Assembly (NCBI RefSeq): GCF_018402175.1
Contig: NZ_JAGYJK010000018.1
Location: forward strand, 186,001 to 250,000
Direction: 5' to 3'
Source of the DNA: Yoonia sp.
GTDB lineage: Bacteria; Pseudomonadota; Alphaproteobacteria; Rhodobacterales; Rhodobacteraceae
DNA length: 64,000 bases
Part shown: one piece after another, positions 20,363 to 29,786 of the stretch
How positions within the stretch are numbered: position 1 is the stretch's first letter
Layout: the number at the start of each line of letters is the position of its first letter
Notes under the pieces: generated by a model
What the model saw: the letters and a program-made list of their open reading frames with translations, nothing else
Databases searched by the model: none
What the model was told of the DNA's origin: nothing
Made by a program: the position numbers and the translations under genes

Positions 20363-20515
20363 CAATCCGTCCTTCTTATCGTGACAGGACGCTCTCTTTC
20401 CCGGGGCGCCTTGAATCGTTCTAAAATGCATATAGGGCAGAAACTGTCCGAACAAGACGCTACAAACTGTCACCCCTCGCCAAGCGTACCCTAGGCTGGC
20501 CAAACGGGGCAGACC

Positions 20516-20529
20516 CTGATCTGTATCAA
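20516..20529. promoter_or_regulatory. FNR/FnrL-type binding site upstream of hemA
   Basis: CTGATCTGTATCAA matches the dyad TTGAT-N4-ATCAA at 9 of 10 defined positions. It lies in the 275-bp gap between hemA and the divergent M20 peptidase gene. FnrL control of hemA is known in Rhodobacter, so hemA is the likelier target; the M20 start is about 110 bp away on the other side. Confidence 0.55.
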
Positions 20530-20637
20530 TAAACAACAGCACGTGTGATTTGTCCAACAGGGCATCGCCACGTCGGCCATTGACCTGCGCTGTGATCGGG
20601 ACAACCTTGCAGCACACATTTCTGGAAAGGCTTGCCC

Positions 20638-22017
20638 ATGTCCCTCGATCCCGTTCTCGACCGTATTGATGCTGATTTGCCGCAGGCGGTCGAACGTCTG
20701 AAGGAATTGCTGCGCATCCCGTCGATTTCGACCGACCCGGCCTACAAGGCCGATTGCGACATGGCCGCCGACTGGCTGGTGGCGGATCTTGTGGCGATGG
20801 GGTTCGCTGCGTCCAAACGCCCGACACCGGGGCACCCGATGGTCGTGGCCCATGCGGCTGGCGATGGGCCGCATGTGCTGTTTTACGGCCATTACGATGT
20901 GCAGCCGGTTGACCCGCTGCACCTGTGGGACCGCGACCCGTTTGATCCGCAGGTCGAAGACACGCCAAAGGGCAAGGTGATCCGCGGCCGCGGCACATCC
21001 GACGACAAGGGCCAGCTGATGACCTTTGTCGAGGCCTGCCGCGCCTGGATCGCCGTGCATGGGTCGCTGCCCGCGAAAATGACGCTGTTCTTCGAAGGCG
21101 AAGAGGAATCAGGCTCGCCCTCGCTGGTCCCGTTCATGCAAGACAATGCCAAAGAGCTGACAGCCGATATCGCGCTGATCTGCGATACTGGCTTATACGG
21201 TGAGAGCACGCCGGCGATTATCACCCAGCTGCGCGGCTTGCTGGGAGAAGAGATCACGATCACCGGCCCCGACAAGGATTTGCATTCGGGCATGTATGGC
21301 GGGCTGGCGATGAACCCCGCCCGCGTGCTGGCGCGCGTGATCGCGGCACTGCATGACGCGGACGGGCGCATTACCGTCCCCGGTTTCTATGACGGCGTGC
21401 CAGACCTGTCGAACGAACTGGCCGCCGCCTGGGACGACCTGCGCTTTGATCAGGCGGCGTTTCTGGGCGATGTCGGCCTGTCGATTCCCGCCGGCGAAAA
21501 AGGGCGCCGTCCGCTCGAAATGATCTGGTCGCGCCCGACCTGCGAAGTGAACGGCATGTGGTCAGGCTATACCGGCGACGGGTTCAAGACGGTGCTGCCG
21601 TCACAGGCCCATGCCAAGATCAGCTTTCGCCTTGTCGGCACGCAGGACCCGCTCGCTATCCGCGACAGTTTCCGCAAGATGGTGCAGGATATGATCCCCG
21701 CCGATTGCAGCGTGACGTTTGCGCCCCACGGGGCCAGCGCCGCAGGGCAGATGACGACAACGCATCCCGCCTTTGCCCAGGCGCGCCGCGCGCTGTCGGA
21801 TGAATGGCCGCAAGCGGCGGCCTATGTCGGCAGCGGCGGGTCGATCCCGATTGCAGCCTATTTCAAGCAAATCCTGAACATGGATGCGATGCTGATCGGC
21901 TTTAGCAAGACTGATGACCAGATCCATTCGCCCAACGAAAAATACGACCTGTCGTCGTTTCACAAAGGAATCCGGTCTTGGGCGCGGATCCTGCATGCGA
22001 TGACGCAGACCACGTGA
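20638..22017 (+). CDS. M20 family dipeptidase/peptidase
   Basis: Zinc metallopeptidase of about 459 residues. Metal and catalytic residues are visible: H in [10 protein letters not shown] in [12 protein letters not shown] in [12 protein letters not shown] in ICDTGLYG, and H in [10 protein letters not shown] near the C-terminus. The middle third is the lid/dimerisation domain. It resembles the M20 family with CNDP-like dipeptidases; the exact substrate is unknown. The ATG at 20638 has GGAAAGG upstream, better than the in-frame ATG at 20632. Confidence 0.92.
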   Translation: MSLDPVLDRIDADLPQAVERLKELLRIPSISTDPAYKADCDMAADWLVADLVAMGFAASKRPTPGHPMVVAHAAGDGPHVLFYGHYDVQPVDPLHLWDRDPFDPQVEDTPKGKVIRGRGTSDDKGQLMTFVEACRAWIAVHGSLPAKMTLFFEGEEESGSPSLVPFMQDNAKELTADIALICDTGLYGESTPAIITQLRGLLGEEITITGPDKDLHSGMYGGLAMNPARVLARVIAALHDADGRITVPGFYDGVPDLSNELAAAWDDLRFDQAAFLGDVGLSIPAGEKGRRPLEMIWSRPTCEVNGMWSGYTGDGFKTVLPSQAHAKISFRLVGTQDPLAIRDSFRKMVQDMIPADCSVTFAPHGASAAGQMTTTHPAFAQARRALSDEWPQAAAYVGSGGSIPIAAYFKQILNMDAMLIGFSKTDDQIHSPNEKYDLSSFHKGIRSWARILHAMTQTT

Positions 22018-22060
22018 TCAGGCGCAGCAGCGCAAGAGGATCTGAAATATCGGGAAAATG

Positions 22061-22137
22061 GCGCGGTTGACGGGGCTCGAACCCGCGACCCCCGGCGTGA
22101 CAGGCCGGTACTCTAACCAACTGAGCTACAACCGCGC
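22061..22137 (-). tRNA. tRNA-Asp (anticodon GTC), copy 1
   Basis: 77-nt cloverleaf on the minus strand. The acceptor stem is GCGCGGT / ACCGCGC, the anticodon loop CTGTCAC gives GTC, and the T arm contains GGTTCGAGCCC. CCA is not encoded. It is a queuosine-pathway substrate (position 34 G), and queA and tgt are in the same window. Confidence 0.96.
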
Positions 22138-22246
22138 GTGAGGGGCGCAATAATCGCGGGCGCGCCGGGCGTCAACGGCAAAAAGACCGAAAGCCGCGCT
22201 TTTCAGCGCGGCGTTCCGGGTCGTCTTTTGTAAGGGAAAAGCAGTG

Positions 22247-22323
22247 GCGCGGTTGACGGGGCTCGAACCCGCGACCCCCGGCGTGACAGGCCGGTACTCT
22301 AACCAACTGAGCTACAACCGCGC
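22247..22323 (-). tRNA. tRNA-Asp (anticodon GTC), copy 2
   Basis: Sequence identical to the tRNA-Asp at 22061-22137, about 110 bp away and in the same orientation, so a tandem duplication. The flanks differ apart from a few bases. Confidence 0.96.
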
Positions 22324-22557
22324 ATCTGCATTCCCAGCATCGCTGCTGGTGGGGTGCTTCTAAGTGCGGCTGCGGGCCTCGTCAAGCGGTCTTCGGGCTT
22401 GTCTGAAAATATCTGTGATGCGCGCAGCCGCCTGCAGATCGCGGCAGGTATTTGCAACAAAGACGCGCGCGCTGGTCACGGCACAAGGTAGCCGATGCAA
22501 AAGTGCCGCGATAACGCCGTTGGTGCGGGATCGGCGCGCAAAAAGCGGGAAGGTGGG

Positions 22558-22633
22558 TGGTGGGTGATGAGAGGCTCGAACTCCCGACATCTTCCGTGTA
22601 AAGGAAGCGCTCTACCAACTGAGCTAATCACCC
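22558..22633 (-). tRNA. tRNA-Val (anticodon TAC)
   Basis: Minus-strand cloverleaf with acceptor GGGTGAT / ATCACCC, anticodon loop TTTACAC, T arm GAGTTCGAGCC and an encoded CCA end (22558-22560). Confidence 0.95.
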
Positions 22634-22678
22634 GCTGGCGCTGCTTTAGGATATCGCGGCGCGTGATGCAAGTGGTGG

Positions 22679-22725
22679 CCGGGGGCTTGCCCCCGGACCC
22701 CCAGGATATTTATGCTCGGAAGATG
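22679..22725. repeat. GC hairpin plus ATATTTATGCTCGGAAGATG intergenic repeat, copy 1
   Basis: A perfect CCGGGGGCTTGCCCCCGG hairpin, a C-rich spacer and then the repeat core (22704-22725). Two further copies of the core occur at 47075-47096 and 50463-50484, each with only one substitution over 22 bases. This copy lies between tRNA-Val and the histidine phosphatase gene. Confidence 0.75.
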
Positions 22726-22739
22726 ATGGGGGGCCTTGG

Positions 22740-23303
22740 TCACGCTTCGAGAAGGTGCTGGATGCCGTCCTTGATGTGATAGACCCGCCCCTGCCCGCCA
22801 TGCGCTGTGGCCACGGCGATCGCGGCATCCCCCGCAAGGATGCGGCGCAACACCCGGCTGGTGATCCCGTGGGTGACCAGAACGGCAGGGCCGCGCAGAT
22901 CGGTCAGGAACGAATGGCAGCGCGCCGTCAGCGCGGCGAAACCTTCGCCGTTCGGGGCCATCGCATATTGCGCGGCGACCGGATCGGGGCCGTCCGGCAT
23001 CGGCAGCGTGTCGCGCAGCAACCCTGCCCAATCGCCCACGCCGATTTCGCGCAGCCGGTCATCGGTGCGGATATGTGCCGCGATCCGCGCCAGCGCGATG
23101 CCCGCCGTCTGCACCGCGCGCGCCTGCGGGCTGCACCAGTACTGAAAACCGGTCAGATCGCGTTGCGCAAGGATTGCACCCTGCCGCGCGGCATCGGCCG
23201 CGCCCTGCGGGGTCAGCGGCGAATTGAGCGCGCCCTGCATCCGGTTTTCGGCGTTCCATTCGGTTTGCCCGTGGCGGAGGATGTAGATTTCAGGAAATGT
23301 CAT
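22740..23303 (-). CDS. Histidine phosphatase family protein (phosphoglycerate mutase-like)
   Basis: 187 residues. The catalytic RHG is in IYILRHGQTEWN, the second conserved His is in VLVTHGITSRV, and the general acid Glu is in LREIGVGDWAG. Members dephosphorylate small metabolites or act as cofactor-dependent mutases; the substrate here is unknown. It lies between two tRNA-Val genes and is transcribed in the same direction. Confidence 0.9.
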   Translation of the reverse strand: MTFPEIYILRHGQTEWNAENRMQGALNSPLTPQGAADAARQGAILAQRDLTGFQYWCSPQARAVQTAGIALARIAAHIRTDDRLREIGVGDWAGLLRDTLPMPDGPDPVAAQYAMAPNGEGFAALTARCHSFLTDLRGPAVLVTHGITSRVLRRILAGDAAIAVATAHGGQGRVYHIKDGIQHLLEA

Positions 23304-23364
23304 CGGGTGCCTGTTGGGCTGGACCTGTGCTGTCAGGCAAATTGCAGCATAGCGTAGAAGTCAA

Positions 23365-23439
23365 TGGTGGGTGATAAGGGATTTGAACCCCTGACATCTT
23401 CGATGTGAACGAAGCGCTCTACCACTGAGCTAATCACCC
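23365..23439 (-). tRNA. tRNA-Val (anticodon CAC)
   Basis: Minus-strand cloverleaf with acceptor GGGTGAT / ATCACCC, anticodon loop TTCACAT giving CAC, T arm GGGTTCAAATCCC and an encoded CCA end (23365-23367). It complements the TAC isoacceptor 0.8 kb away. Confidence 0.95.
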
Positions 23440-23452
23440 GCTGGAGCGTGAT

Positions 23453-23773
23453 CTAGACGTCCTCGGCTGCAGTTGCAAGGCCGGTTTTGCCGCTTTGTGA
23501 CGCATCCTTGCCGCTGCGCAGTTTCAGCGTCAGCAGCTGTGCGCCTGCGCCCAGATCCTTGGCCTTGACCACGCGGACCCGGCCCAGCGGGGGCAAAAGC
23601 AGGTCGTCGCCGCGCGCCAGCGCCTCGCCGATCAGGGTCAGGGTTGCGTCCAGCGCCAGCTTGGCATCGCGTTTCTTGAGCCCGCTGCGCGTGGCCAGCT
23701 GGTCCAGCAGATCGGGTTTTTTCAGCGGCGCGGGGGCCGATGTTTCGGAAGTGGGGGAGTGTGCGCGTGCCAT
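23453..23773 (-). CDS. HU family DNA-binding protein
   Basis: 106 residues. The dimerisation half matches HU/IHF (LLDQLATRSGLKKRDAKLAL, LIGEALARGDDLLLPPLGRV), while the DNA-binding arm region is short and poorly conserved. A 19-residue polar N-terminal extension precedes it. AGGACAG lies upstream of the ATG. It is a nucleoid-type protein by homology only; the reduced arm suggests atypical DNA binding. It is close to lon, as HU genes are in many bacteria. Confidence 0.8.
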   Translation of the reverse strand: MARAHSPTSETSAPAPLKKPDLLDQLATRSGLKKRDAKLALDATLTLIGEALARGDDLLLPPLGRVRVVKAKDLGAGAQLLTLKLRSGKDASQSGKTGLATAAEDV

Positions 23774-23890
23774 GGTCTGTCCTGTTGCAATCAGGGGGAG
23801 TGTAGCGGGTTTGGCGCGTGACGCCAGCGCCTTGGCAAGCGGAAGGCGCGCCTTTTGCAGGACGCGCCTTTGGTTTTTACAGCCCCGCGG

Positions 23891-26299
23891 TCAGTGGGTG
23901 CGCGCAGCCTCTGGTGCGGTGCCGGATTTGATCGCGGCAGCGGCGGCGGCTTCTTCGGCGGCTTCGTCCCATTCGATGGGTTCGGGTTTGCGCACCAGCG
24001 CGTGTTCCAGCACCTGCGACACATGCGTGACAGGGATGATGGTCAGCCCTTCTTTCACGTTGTCGGGAATGTCTGGCAGGTCCTTGGCGTTATCCTGCGG
24101 GATCAGCACCGTGGTGATACCGCCACGCAAAGCGGCCAGAAGTTTTTCCTTGAGCCCGCCAATCGGCATCGCATTACCGCGCAACGACACTTCACCGGTC
24201 ATCGCGATATCGCGGCGCACGGGGATCTGCGTCAGCACCGAGACGATGGACGTGACCATGGCCAGACCAGCCGATGGCCCGTCCTTTGGTGTCGCCCCGT
24301 CGGGGACGTGAACGTGGATATCAATCGTGTCGAATTTCGGCGGTTTCACCCCGATTTCCGGCGCGATGGACCGCACATAGCTGGAGGCCGCATCGATTGA
24401 TTCCTTCATCACATCGCCCAGCTTGCCGGTGGTTTTCATCCGGCCTTTGCCCGGCAGGCGCAGGGCTTCGATGTTCAGCAATTCGCCGCCCACCGATGTC
24501 CAGGCCAGACCTGTCACCACACCGATCTGGTCTTTTTCCTCGGCCAGACCGAAGCGGTGTTTTTCCACGCCAAGGAAATCGGCCAGATTGGCGGCGGTGA
24601 CGGTGATCGCCTCTGCCTCTTTCTTGACGATCCGGGTCACGGCTTTGCGCGCGGCCTTGGCCAGTTCGCGTTCCATGTTCCGCACGCCCGCTTCGCGGGT
24701 ATAGACGCGGACCATCGCCAGCAGCGCATCATCGGACACGCTGAATTCGCGGGCTTTCAGGCCGTGGTTCTGCATCACCTTGGGCAGCAGATGCTGTTTG
24801 GCGATCTCGACCTTTTCGTCTTCGGTATAACCCGACAGGGTGATGATCTCCATCCGGTCCAGCAGAGGGCCGGGCATGTTATAGCTGTTGGCCGTGGTCA
24901 GGAACATCACGTTGGACAGGTCATATTCGACCTCCAGATAGTGATCGACGAATGTCGCGTTCTGTTCTGGGTCCAATACCTCGAGCATCGCGGATGCGGG
25001 ATCACCACGGAAATCATTGCCCATCTTGTCGATTTCATCGAGCAGGATCAGCGGATTGGTGGTTTTCGCCTTTTTCAGCGCCTGAATGATCTTGCCGGGC
25101 ATCGACCCGATATAGGTCCGGCGGTGGCCACGGATTTCGGATTCGTCGCGCACACCACCCAATGAGATGCGGATAAACTCGCGTCCCGTTGCCTTGGCCA
25201 CGGATTTGCCAAGGCTGGTCTTGCCCACGCCGGGAGGGCCGACCAGACACATGATCGGGCCTTTCAGCTTGGCCGAACGTTGCTGCACGGCCAGATATTC
25301 GACGATGCGTTCCTTGACCTTTTCCAGACCGTAATGATCGGCATCCAAGACCGCCTGCGCCTTGTGCAGGTCTTTCTTGGTGCGCGATTTGACGTTCCAT
25401 GGCAGGCCCAGAATCCAGTCCATGTAATTGCGCACCACGGTCGCCTCGGCGGACATGGGGGACATGGATTTGAGTTTCTTCAGCTCGGCATCGACCTTTT
25501 CGCGGGCTTCCTTGGACAGCTTGGTGTCATGGATGCGGGCTTCCAGCTCGGCCACTTCGTTCTGGCCATCTTCGCTGTCGCCCAATTCCTTCTGGATCGC
25601 CTTCATCTGTTCGTTCAGATAATATTCGCGCTGGGTGCGTTCCATCTGCGATTTGACGCGGGTCTTGATCTTGCGTTCGACCTGAAGCACGGACATTTCG
25701 CCCTGCATCATGCCGTAAACCTTTTCCAGCCGTTCCGCGACGGACAGCGTTTCCAGCAGGCCCTGTTTCTGCGCGACTTCAATCCCCAGATGGCCGGCGA
25801 CCAGATCGGCCAGTTTGGCAGGCTCGGTGGCGTCGCTGACGGCGGCCATGGCTTCTTCGGGGATGTTTTTCTTGACCTTGGCATAGCGTTCGAATTCGGC
25901 GGCGACATTGCGCACCAAGGCTTCAACCTCGGTCGGATCGCCAGCTTCCTCGGTCAGATATTCGGCGCTGGCCTCGAAGAACGAGTCGTTGGGCAGAAAA
26001 CCGGTGATGCGCACACGGCTGCGCCCTTCGACCAGCACCTTGACGGTGCCATCGGGCAGTTTGAGCAATTGCAGCACATTGGCCAGCACGCCTGATTTGT
26101 AGATGCCGTCCTGATCGGGGTCGTCCTGACCGGGGTCAATCTGGCTGGACAGCAGGATCTGCTTGTCGTCCTGCATGACTTCTTCCAATGCGCGCACCGA
26201 TTTGTCGCGGCCCACGAACAAAGGCACGATCATATGCGGGAACACCACGATGTCACGCAGGGGCAGGACGGGATAAGACGAACTCAGCGGTTCTTGCAT
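23891..26299 (-). CDS. lon: Endopeptidase La (ATP-dependent protease Lon)
   Basis: Cytoplasmic AAA+ protease that degrades misfolded and regulatory proteins. 802 residues: LON substrate-binding N-domain (about 8-200), coiled region, AAA+ module with Walker A GPPGVGKTS and Walker B LILLDEIDKM, and a protease domain with the Ser-Lys dyad (KDGPSAGLAM; GLKEKLLAALRGG). AAAAGGAAAATTCC precedes the ATG. A heat-shock-type promoter about 75 bp upstream fits the known sigma-32 control of lon. Confidence 0.98.
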   Translation of the reverse strand: MQEPLSSSYPVLPLRDIVVFPHMIVPLFVGRDKSVRALEEVMQDDKQILLSSQIDPGQDDPDQDGIYKSGVLANVLQLLKLPDGTVKVLVEGRSRVRITGFLPNDSFFEASAEYLTEEAGDPTEVEALVRNVAAEFERYAKVKKNIPEEAMAAVSDATEPAKLADLVAGHLGIEVAQKQGLLETLSVAERLEKVYGMMQGEMSVLQVERKIKTRVKSQMERTQREYYLNEQMKAIQKELGDSEDGQNEVAELEARIHDTKLSKEAREKVDAELKKLKSMSPMSAEATVVRNYMDWILGLPWNVKSRTKKDLHKAQAVLDADHYGLEKVKERIVEYLAVQQRSAKLKGPIMCLVGPPGVGKTSLGKSVAKATGREFIRISLGGVRDESEIRGHRRTYIGSMPGKIIQALKKAKTTNPLILLDEIDKMGNDFRGDPASAMLEVLDPEQNATFVDHYLEVEYDLSNVMFLTTANSYNMPGPLLDRMEIITLSGYTEDEKVEIAKQHLLPKVMQNHGLKAREFSVSDDALLAMVRVYTREAGVRNMERELAKAARKAVTRIVKKEAEAITVTAANLADFLGVEKHRFGLAEEKDQIGVVTGLAWTSVGGELLNIEALRLPGKGRMKTTGKLGDVMKESIDAASSYVRSIAPEIGVKPPKFDTIDIHVHVPDGATPKDGPSAGLAMVTSIVSVLTQIPVRRDIAMTGEVSLRGNAMPIGGLKEKLLAALRGGITTVLIPQDNAKDLPDIPDNVKEGLTIIPVTHVSQVLEHALVRKPEPIEWDEAAEEAAAAAAIKSGTAPEAARTH

Positions 26300-26374
26300 G
26301 GAATTTTCCTTTTCTGGCAGAACGCGTCAGCCCCGTCTGATCGGCAGCATGGCGCGTCCCCTCTTGGCTATTAC

Positions 26375-26403
26375 AAATGGGGCTGACATCTGGGGCTGTC
26401 AAC
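26375..26403 (-). promoter_or_regulatory. Putative sigma-32 (RpoH) promoter of lon
   Basis: Read on the minus strand: -35-like GTTGACA, 14-bp spacer, -10-like CCCCATTT. The heat-shock consensus is CTTGAAA-N11-16-CCCCATNT, so the -10 is perfect and the -35 differs at two positions. It lies between the tgt start side and lon, with a 5' UTR of about 70 nt. Confidence 0.6.
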
Positions 26404-26413
26404 CAGCCATGGA

Positions 26414-27544
26414 TCACAGCGGGTCGATATCGCCCTGCGCGCGCTGGCGATGAAAATCTGCCTCCCATGCGGCAAAGCTGCCTGCGGAAATAGCATCGCG
26501 CATACCGGCCATGATGTCCTGAAAGTAATGCAGGTTGTGCCATGTCAGCAGCATGCCTGAAATCATCTCGTTCGCGCGGAACACATGATGCAGATAGGCG
26601 CGCGAATAGCCGCGGCAGGCGGGACAGGTGCAAGCCTCGTCCAAGGGGCGCGGATCATCCTGATGGCGCGCGTTCTTGATGTTCACGACACCGTGGCGGG
26701 TAAAGGCCTGCCCCGTGCGGCCCGACCGCGACGGCAGCACGCAATCCATCATGTCGATGCCGCGCTTGACCGCGCCGACAATGTCATCCGGCTTGCCCAC
26801 GCCCATCAGGTAGCGGGGTTTGTCCACCGGCAATTGGTCGGGTGCGTAATCCAGCACGCCGAACATGGCCTCTTGCCCTTCACCCACGGCCAGACCGCCG
26901 ACGGCATAGCCGTCAAACCCGATGGCCTGCAGCGCTTGGGCCGATTGCGCGCGCAGATCCTGTTCCAGCCCGCCTTGCTGGATCCCGAAAAGCGCATGGC
27001 CGGGCCTGTCGCCGAACGCATCGCGTGACCGCTGCGCCCACCGCATCGACAGATCCATGCTGGATTTGATCCGGTCACGGTCGGCGGGCAGTGCGGGGCA
27101 TTCGTCAAAACACATCACGATGTCGGACCCGAGCAGCGCCTGAATTTCCATCGACCGTTCCGGTGACAAATGATGGCGCGATCCGTCGATATGGCTTTTG
27201 AAGGTCACGCCTTCCTCGGTCAGTTTGCGCAATCCGGCCAGCGACATGACCTGAAACCCGCCACTGTCGGTCAGGATCGGCTTGTCCCAGTTCATGAATT
27301 TGTGCAGCCCGCCAAGTGCTGCTATCCGTTCCGCCGTGGGACGCAGCATCAGATGATAGGTATTGCCCAGCAGGATATCGGCCCCCGTGGCGGCCACGCT
27401 TTCGGGCAGCATCGCCTTGACCGTGGCGGCGGTGCCCACGGGCATGAAGGCCGGCGTGCGGATCACCCCGCGCGGCGTGTTGATCGCACCGGTGCGCGCC
27501 TTGCCGTCGGTGGCATGCAGGTCAAATGAAAAACGCTGGGTCAT
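26414..27544 (-). CDS. tgt: tRNA-guanine transglycosylase
   Basis: Exchanges G34 for preQ1 in tRNAs with GUN anticodons (Asp, Asn, His, Tyr), the step before QueA. 376 residues with the active-site segment [12 protein letters not shown], the nucleophile region GGLAVGEGQ, and the zinc site [23 protein letters not shown] lies upstream of the ATG. It is upstream of lon and separate from queA, but in the same window. Confidence 0.97.
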   Translation of the reverse strand: MTQRFSFDLHATDGKARTGAINTPRGVIRTPAFMPVGTAATVKAMLPESVAATGADILLGNTYHLMLRPTAERIAALGGLHKFMNWDKPILTDSGGFQVMSLAGLRKLTEEGVTFKSHIDGSRHHLSPERSMEIQALLGSDIVMCFDECPALPADRDRIKSSMDLSMRWAQRSRDAFGDRPGHALFGIQQGGLEQDLRAQSAQALQAIGFDGYAVGGLAVGEGQEAMFGVLDYAPDQLPVDKPRYLMGVGKPDDIVGAVKRGIDMMDCVLPSRSGRTGQAFTRHGVVNIKNARHQDDPRPLDEACTCPACRGYSRAYLHHVFRANEMISGMLLTWHNLHYFQDIMAGMRDAISAGSFAAWEADFHRQRAQGDIDPL

Positions 27545-27674
27545 CGGCTATCCTTTTGCTGGCAAGGCATATGCCGCATGGGCGCGGGATTGGAAAGACC
27601 GCAGCGTCCGCCGCCCCTTTACGCCCAAGGCCACAAACCCTATATGTTTTCTCAGGAATGCAGGAACCAATCAG

Positions 27675-28037
27675 ATGACAGATGCAAATGCACAATTGGA
27701 AGGCGCGCCGTTGATCGCGCCATCGACGACGGACCATCCATTGTACGAGGATGTCGTTCAAGCGTGCCGGTCGGTCTATGACCCTGAAATTCCAGTCAAT
27801 ATCTATGATCTGGGCCTGATCTACACAATCGACATCAAAGACGACAACGCGGTCAATATCGTCATGACACTGACTGCCCCCGGCTGTCCGGTGGCAGGCG
27901 AAATGCCCGGCTGGGTCGCAGATGCCATCGAACCCCTGCCCGGCGTGAAACAGGTCGACGTGGAAATGACCTTCGAACCGCAATGGGGCATGGACATGAT
28001 GTCGGATGAAGCACGGCTGGAACTGGGGTTCATGTAA
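27675..28037 (+). CDS. sufT: SUF system Fe-S assembly protein SufT (DUF59/MIP18 family)
   Basis: 120 residues with the DUF59 core: [31 protein letters not shown] and [21 protein letters not shown]. The family helps maturation of Fe-S proteins. I chose the ATG at 27675 ([10 protein letters not shown]); the frame is open about 100 codons further upstream, but that part does not resemble the family. The SUF-type scaffold gene sufA is downstream with a GDPD gene between; sufBCDS are not in the window. Confidence 0.88.
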   Translation: MTDANAQLEGAPLIAPSTTDHPLYEDVVQACRSVYDPEIPVNIYDLGLIYTIDIKDDNAVNIVMTLTAPGCPVAGEMPGWVADAIEPLPGVKQVDVEMTFEPQWGMDMMSDEARLELGFM

Positions 28038-28122
28038 GCTTCAGGAAAGCTTCACAACGGAATTGCGCAGCCGTTACATTCGCGCGGCATCCACCGCTTC
28101 AGTCACAACACTGGAGCATCCC

Positions 28123-29328
28123 ATGACACGGTTATCTGTTACATTACTTGCCACACTGGCCGGCACTACAGCCATCGCCGATACTGCCCTGACCTATGGT
28201 CCGCGCCCTGCCTATCTGGTCAGCCAGATGACTGACAGCCCCCTGAAAGAGCAATTGCTGGCTTGCGCAGACCAGACGCCCACGCGGTCGGATTTCTCGA
28301 TCGGGCACCGTGGTGCGCCGTTGATGTTTCCTGAGCATACTGTCGAATCAAATGTCGCCGCCGCCCAGATGGGTGCGGGTATTCTGGAATGTGACGTGAC
28401 ATTCACCGCCGATCTGGAACTCGTCTGCCGCCATGCGCAGAACGACTTGCACACCACGACCAATATCCTCGTCACGCCATTGGCTGACAAATGCACCGCA
28501 GGTTTCACTCCTGCCAACGGTGACACACGCGCCAGCGCCGAATGCCGCACTAGCGATCTGACGCTGGCCGAATTCCGGACACTGGACCCCAAGATGGATG
28601 CCGCCAACACGGCCGCCACCACCGCCGAGGACTACCTGAACGGCACCGCCAACTGGCGCACCGATCTTTATACGACGAACACCACGCTGATGACGCATGC
28701 CGAATCCATCGCGCTGTTCCGCGATCTGGGCGCGAAATTCACGCCAGAGCTGAAATCCCCTGCGGTCGACATGCCGTTCAACGGCTTCAGCCAGGAAGAT
28801 TACGCGCAAAAGCTGGTCGATGAATACAAAGCCGCCGGTATCCCCGCCAGCGACGTCTGGCTGCAGTCGTTCAACCTTGACGATGTCTTGTACTGGATCA
28901 AGAACGAACCCGCATTTGGTGCGCAGGCCGTCTATCTGATGGACGAATACGAAACCGTCGACGGCTATACACCGCATGATCCTGCGACTTGGCCCAACAC
29001 TATGGACGACCTCAAGGCGATGGGTGTGAACATCATCGCGCCACCGACATGGATGCTGGTCACGCTGCAAGACGGCAAGATCGTGCCCTCGGCACTGGCC
29101 ACGGCCGCCAAGGCAGCCGATCTGCAGATCATCACCTGGACGCTGGAACGGTCCGGCCCACTGCACACCGGCGGCGGTTGGTATTTCCAGGGCATCAATG
29201 ATGCGATCACCAATGACGGCGCCTATTTCGAAGTGCTCGATGTGCTGGCACAGGATGTCGGCGTGATCGGCGTGTTCTCTGACTGGCCCGCCACCACGAC
29301 CTATTACGCCAATTGCATGGGTCTGTGA
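28123..29328 (+). CDS. Periplasmic glycerophosphodiester phosphodiesterase
   Basis: Hydrolyses glycerophosphodiesters to glycerol-3-phosphate and an alcohol. 401 residues with a signal peptide (about 1-19, ending AIADT). The GDPD barrel motifs are [40 protein letters not shown] and [10 protein letters not shown]. The ATG at 28123 has CTGGAG upstream. It sits between sufT and sufA, genes that are usually close to each other, and so interrupts an Fe-S assembly locus. Confidence 0.9.
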   Translation: MTRLSVTLLATLAGTTAIADTALTYGPRPAYLVSQMTDSPLKEQLLACADQTPTRSDFSIGHRGAPLMFPEHTVESNVAAAQMGAGILECDVTFTADLELVCRHAQNDLHTTTNILVTPLADKCTAGFTPANGDTRASAECRTSDLTLAEFRTLDPKMDAANTAATTAEDYLNGTANWRTDLYTTNTTLMTHAESIALFRDLGAKFTPELKSPAVDMPFNGFSQEDYAQKLVDEYKAAGIPASDVWLQSFNLDDVLYWIKNEPAFGAQAVYLMDEYETVDGYTPHDPATWPNTMDDLKAMGVNIIAPPTWMLVTLQDGKIVPSALATAAKAADLQIITWTLERSGPLHTGGGWYFQGINDAITNDGAYFEVLDVLAQDVGVIGVFSDWPATTTYYANCMGL

Positions 29329-29403
29329 CCCCAAAGGCTCGGACGGCGACCTTGTGTCGTCCGGGTCCCTGCCCTATCTTGGAAACAACGCAAGGAGTTT
29401 CCC

Positions 29404-29766
29404 ATGTTCGGCATCCCCGGCAAACAAGCTGTCACCATCACCGACAAGGCCGCCAGCCAGATCGCGCGGCTTATGGCCAAGGACGGCCATCAGGGCCTGC
29501 GCATCGGCGTGAAAAAGGGCGGTTGCGCAGGGATGGAATATACCATGGCCTATGTCACCGACATTGATCCTTTGGACGAGGTCGTCGAACAGGACGGCGC
29601 GCGCGTGATGATCGCGCCGATGGCGCAGATGTTCCTGTTCGGCACCGAGATCGATTATGAAACATCCTTGCTCGAATCCGGTTTCAAGTTCCGCAATCCC
29701 AATGTGGTCGATGCCTGCGGCTGCGGGGAATCGATCAAATTTGCAGAGAATATCGCGTCGCGCTGA
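29404..29766 (+). CDS. sufA: Iron-sulfur cluster assembly A-type carrier (SufA/IscA family)
   Basis: 120-residue A-type carrier that binds and transfers Fe-S clusters. The three conserved cysteines are present: [12 protein letters not shown] and [16 protein letters not shown] lies 7 nt before the ATG. It probably belongs to the same assembly pathway as SufT upstream. Confidence 0.93.
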   Translation: MFGIPGKQAVTITDKAASQIARLMAKDGHQGLRIGVKKGGCAGMEYTMAYVTDIDPLDEVVEQDGARVMIAPMAQMFLFGTEIDYETSLLESGFKFRNPNVVDACGCGESIKFAENIASR

Positions 29767-29786
29767 CGCCCATCAAAGGACAGCCC

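Noticed and set aside
19139-20998. A 619-codon open frame that would extend hemA by over 200 residues
   Set aside because: The extra sequence is low-complexity, not ALAS-like, and crosses the promoter and FNR-type box. The GTG at 20362 gives the standard 407-residue enzyme.
22324-22557. A small plus-strand ORF between the tRNA genes
   Set aside because: Arg/Ser-rich, no RBS, no family resemblance; most likely chance in GC-rich DNA. I see nothing else in this stretch.
22061-23439. CRISPR-like or satellite repeat array
   Set aside because: The repeated units are four tRNA genes (two identical Asp, two Val), not spaced direct repeats.
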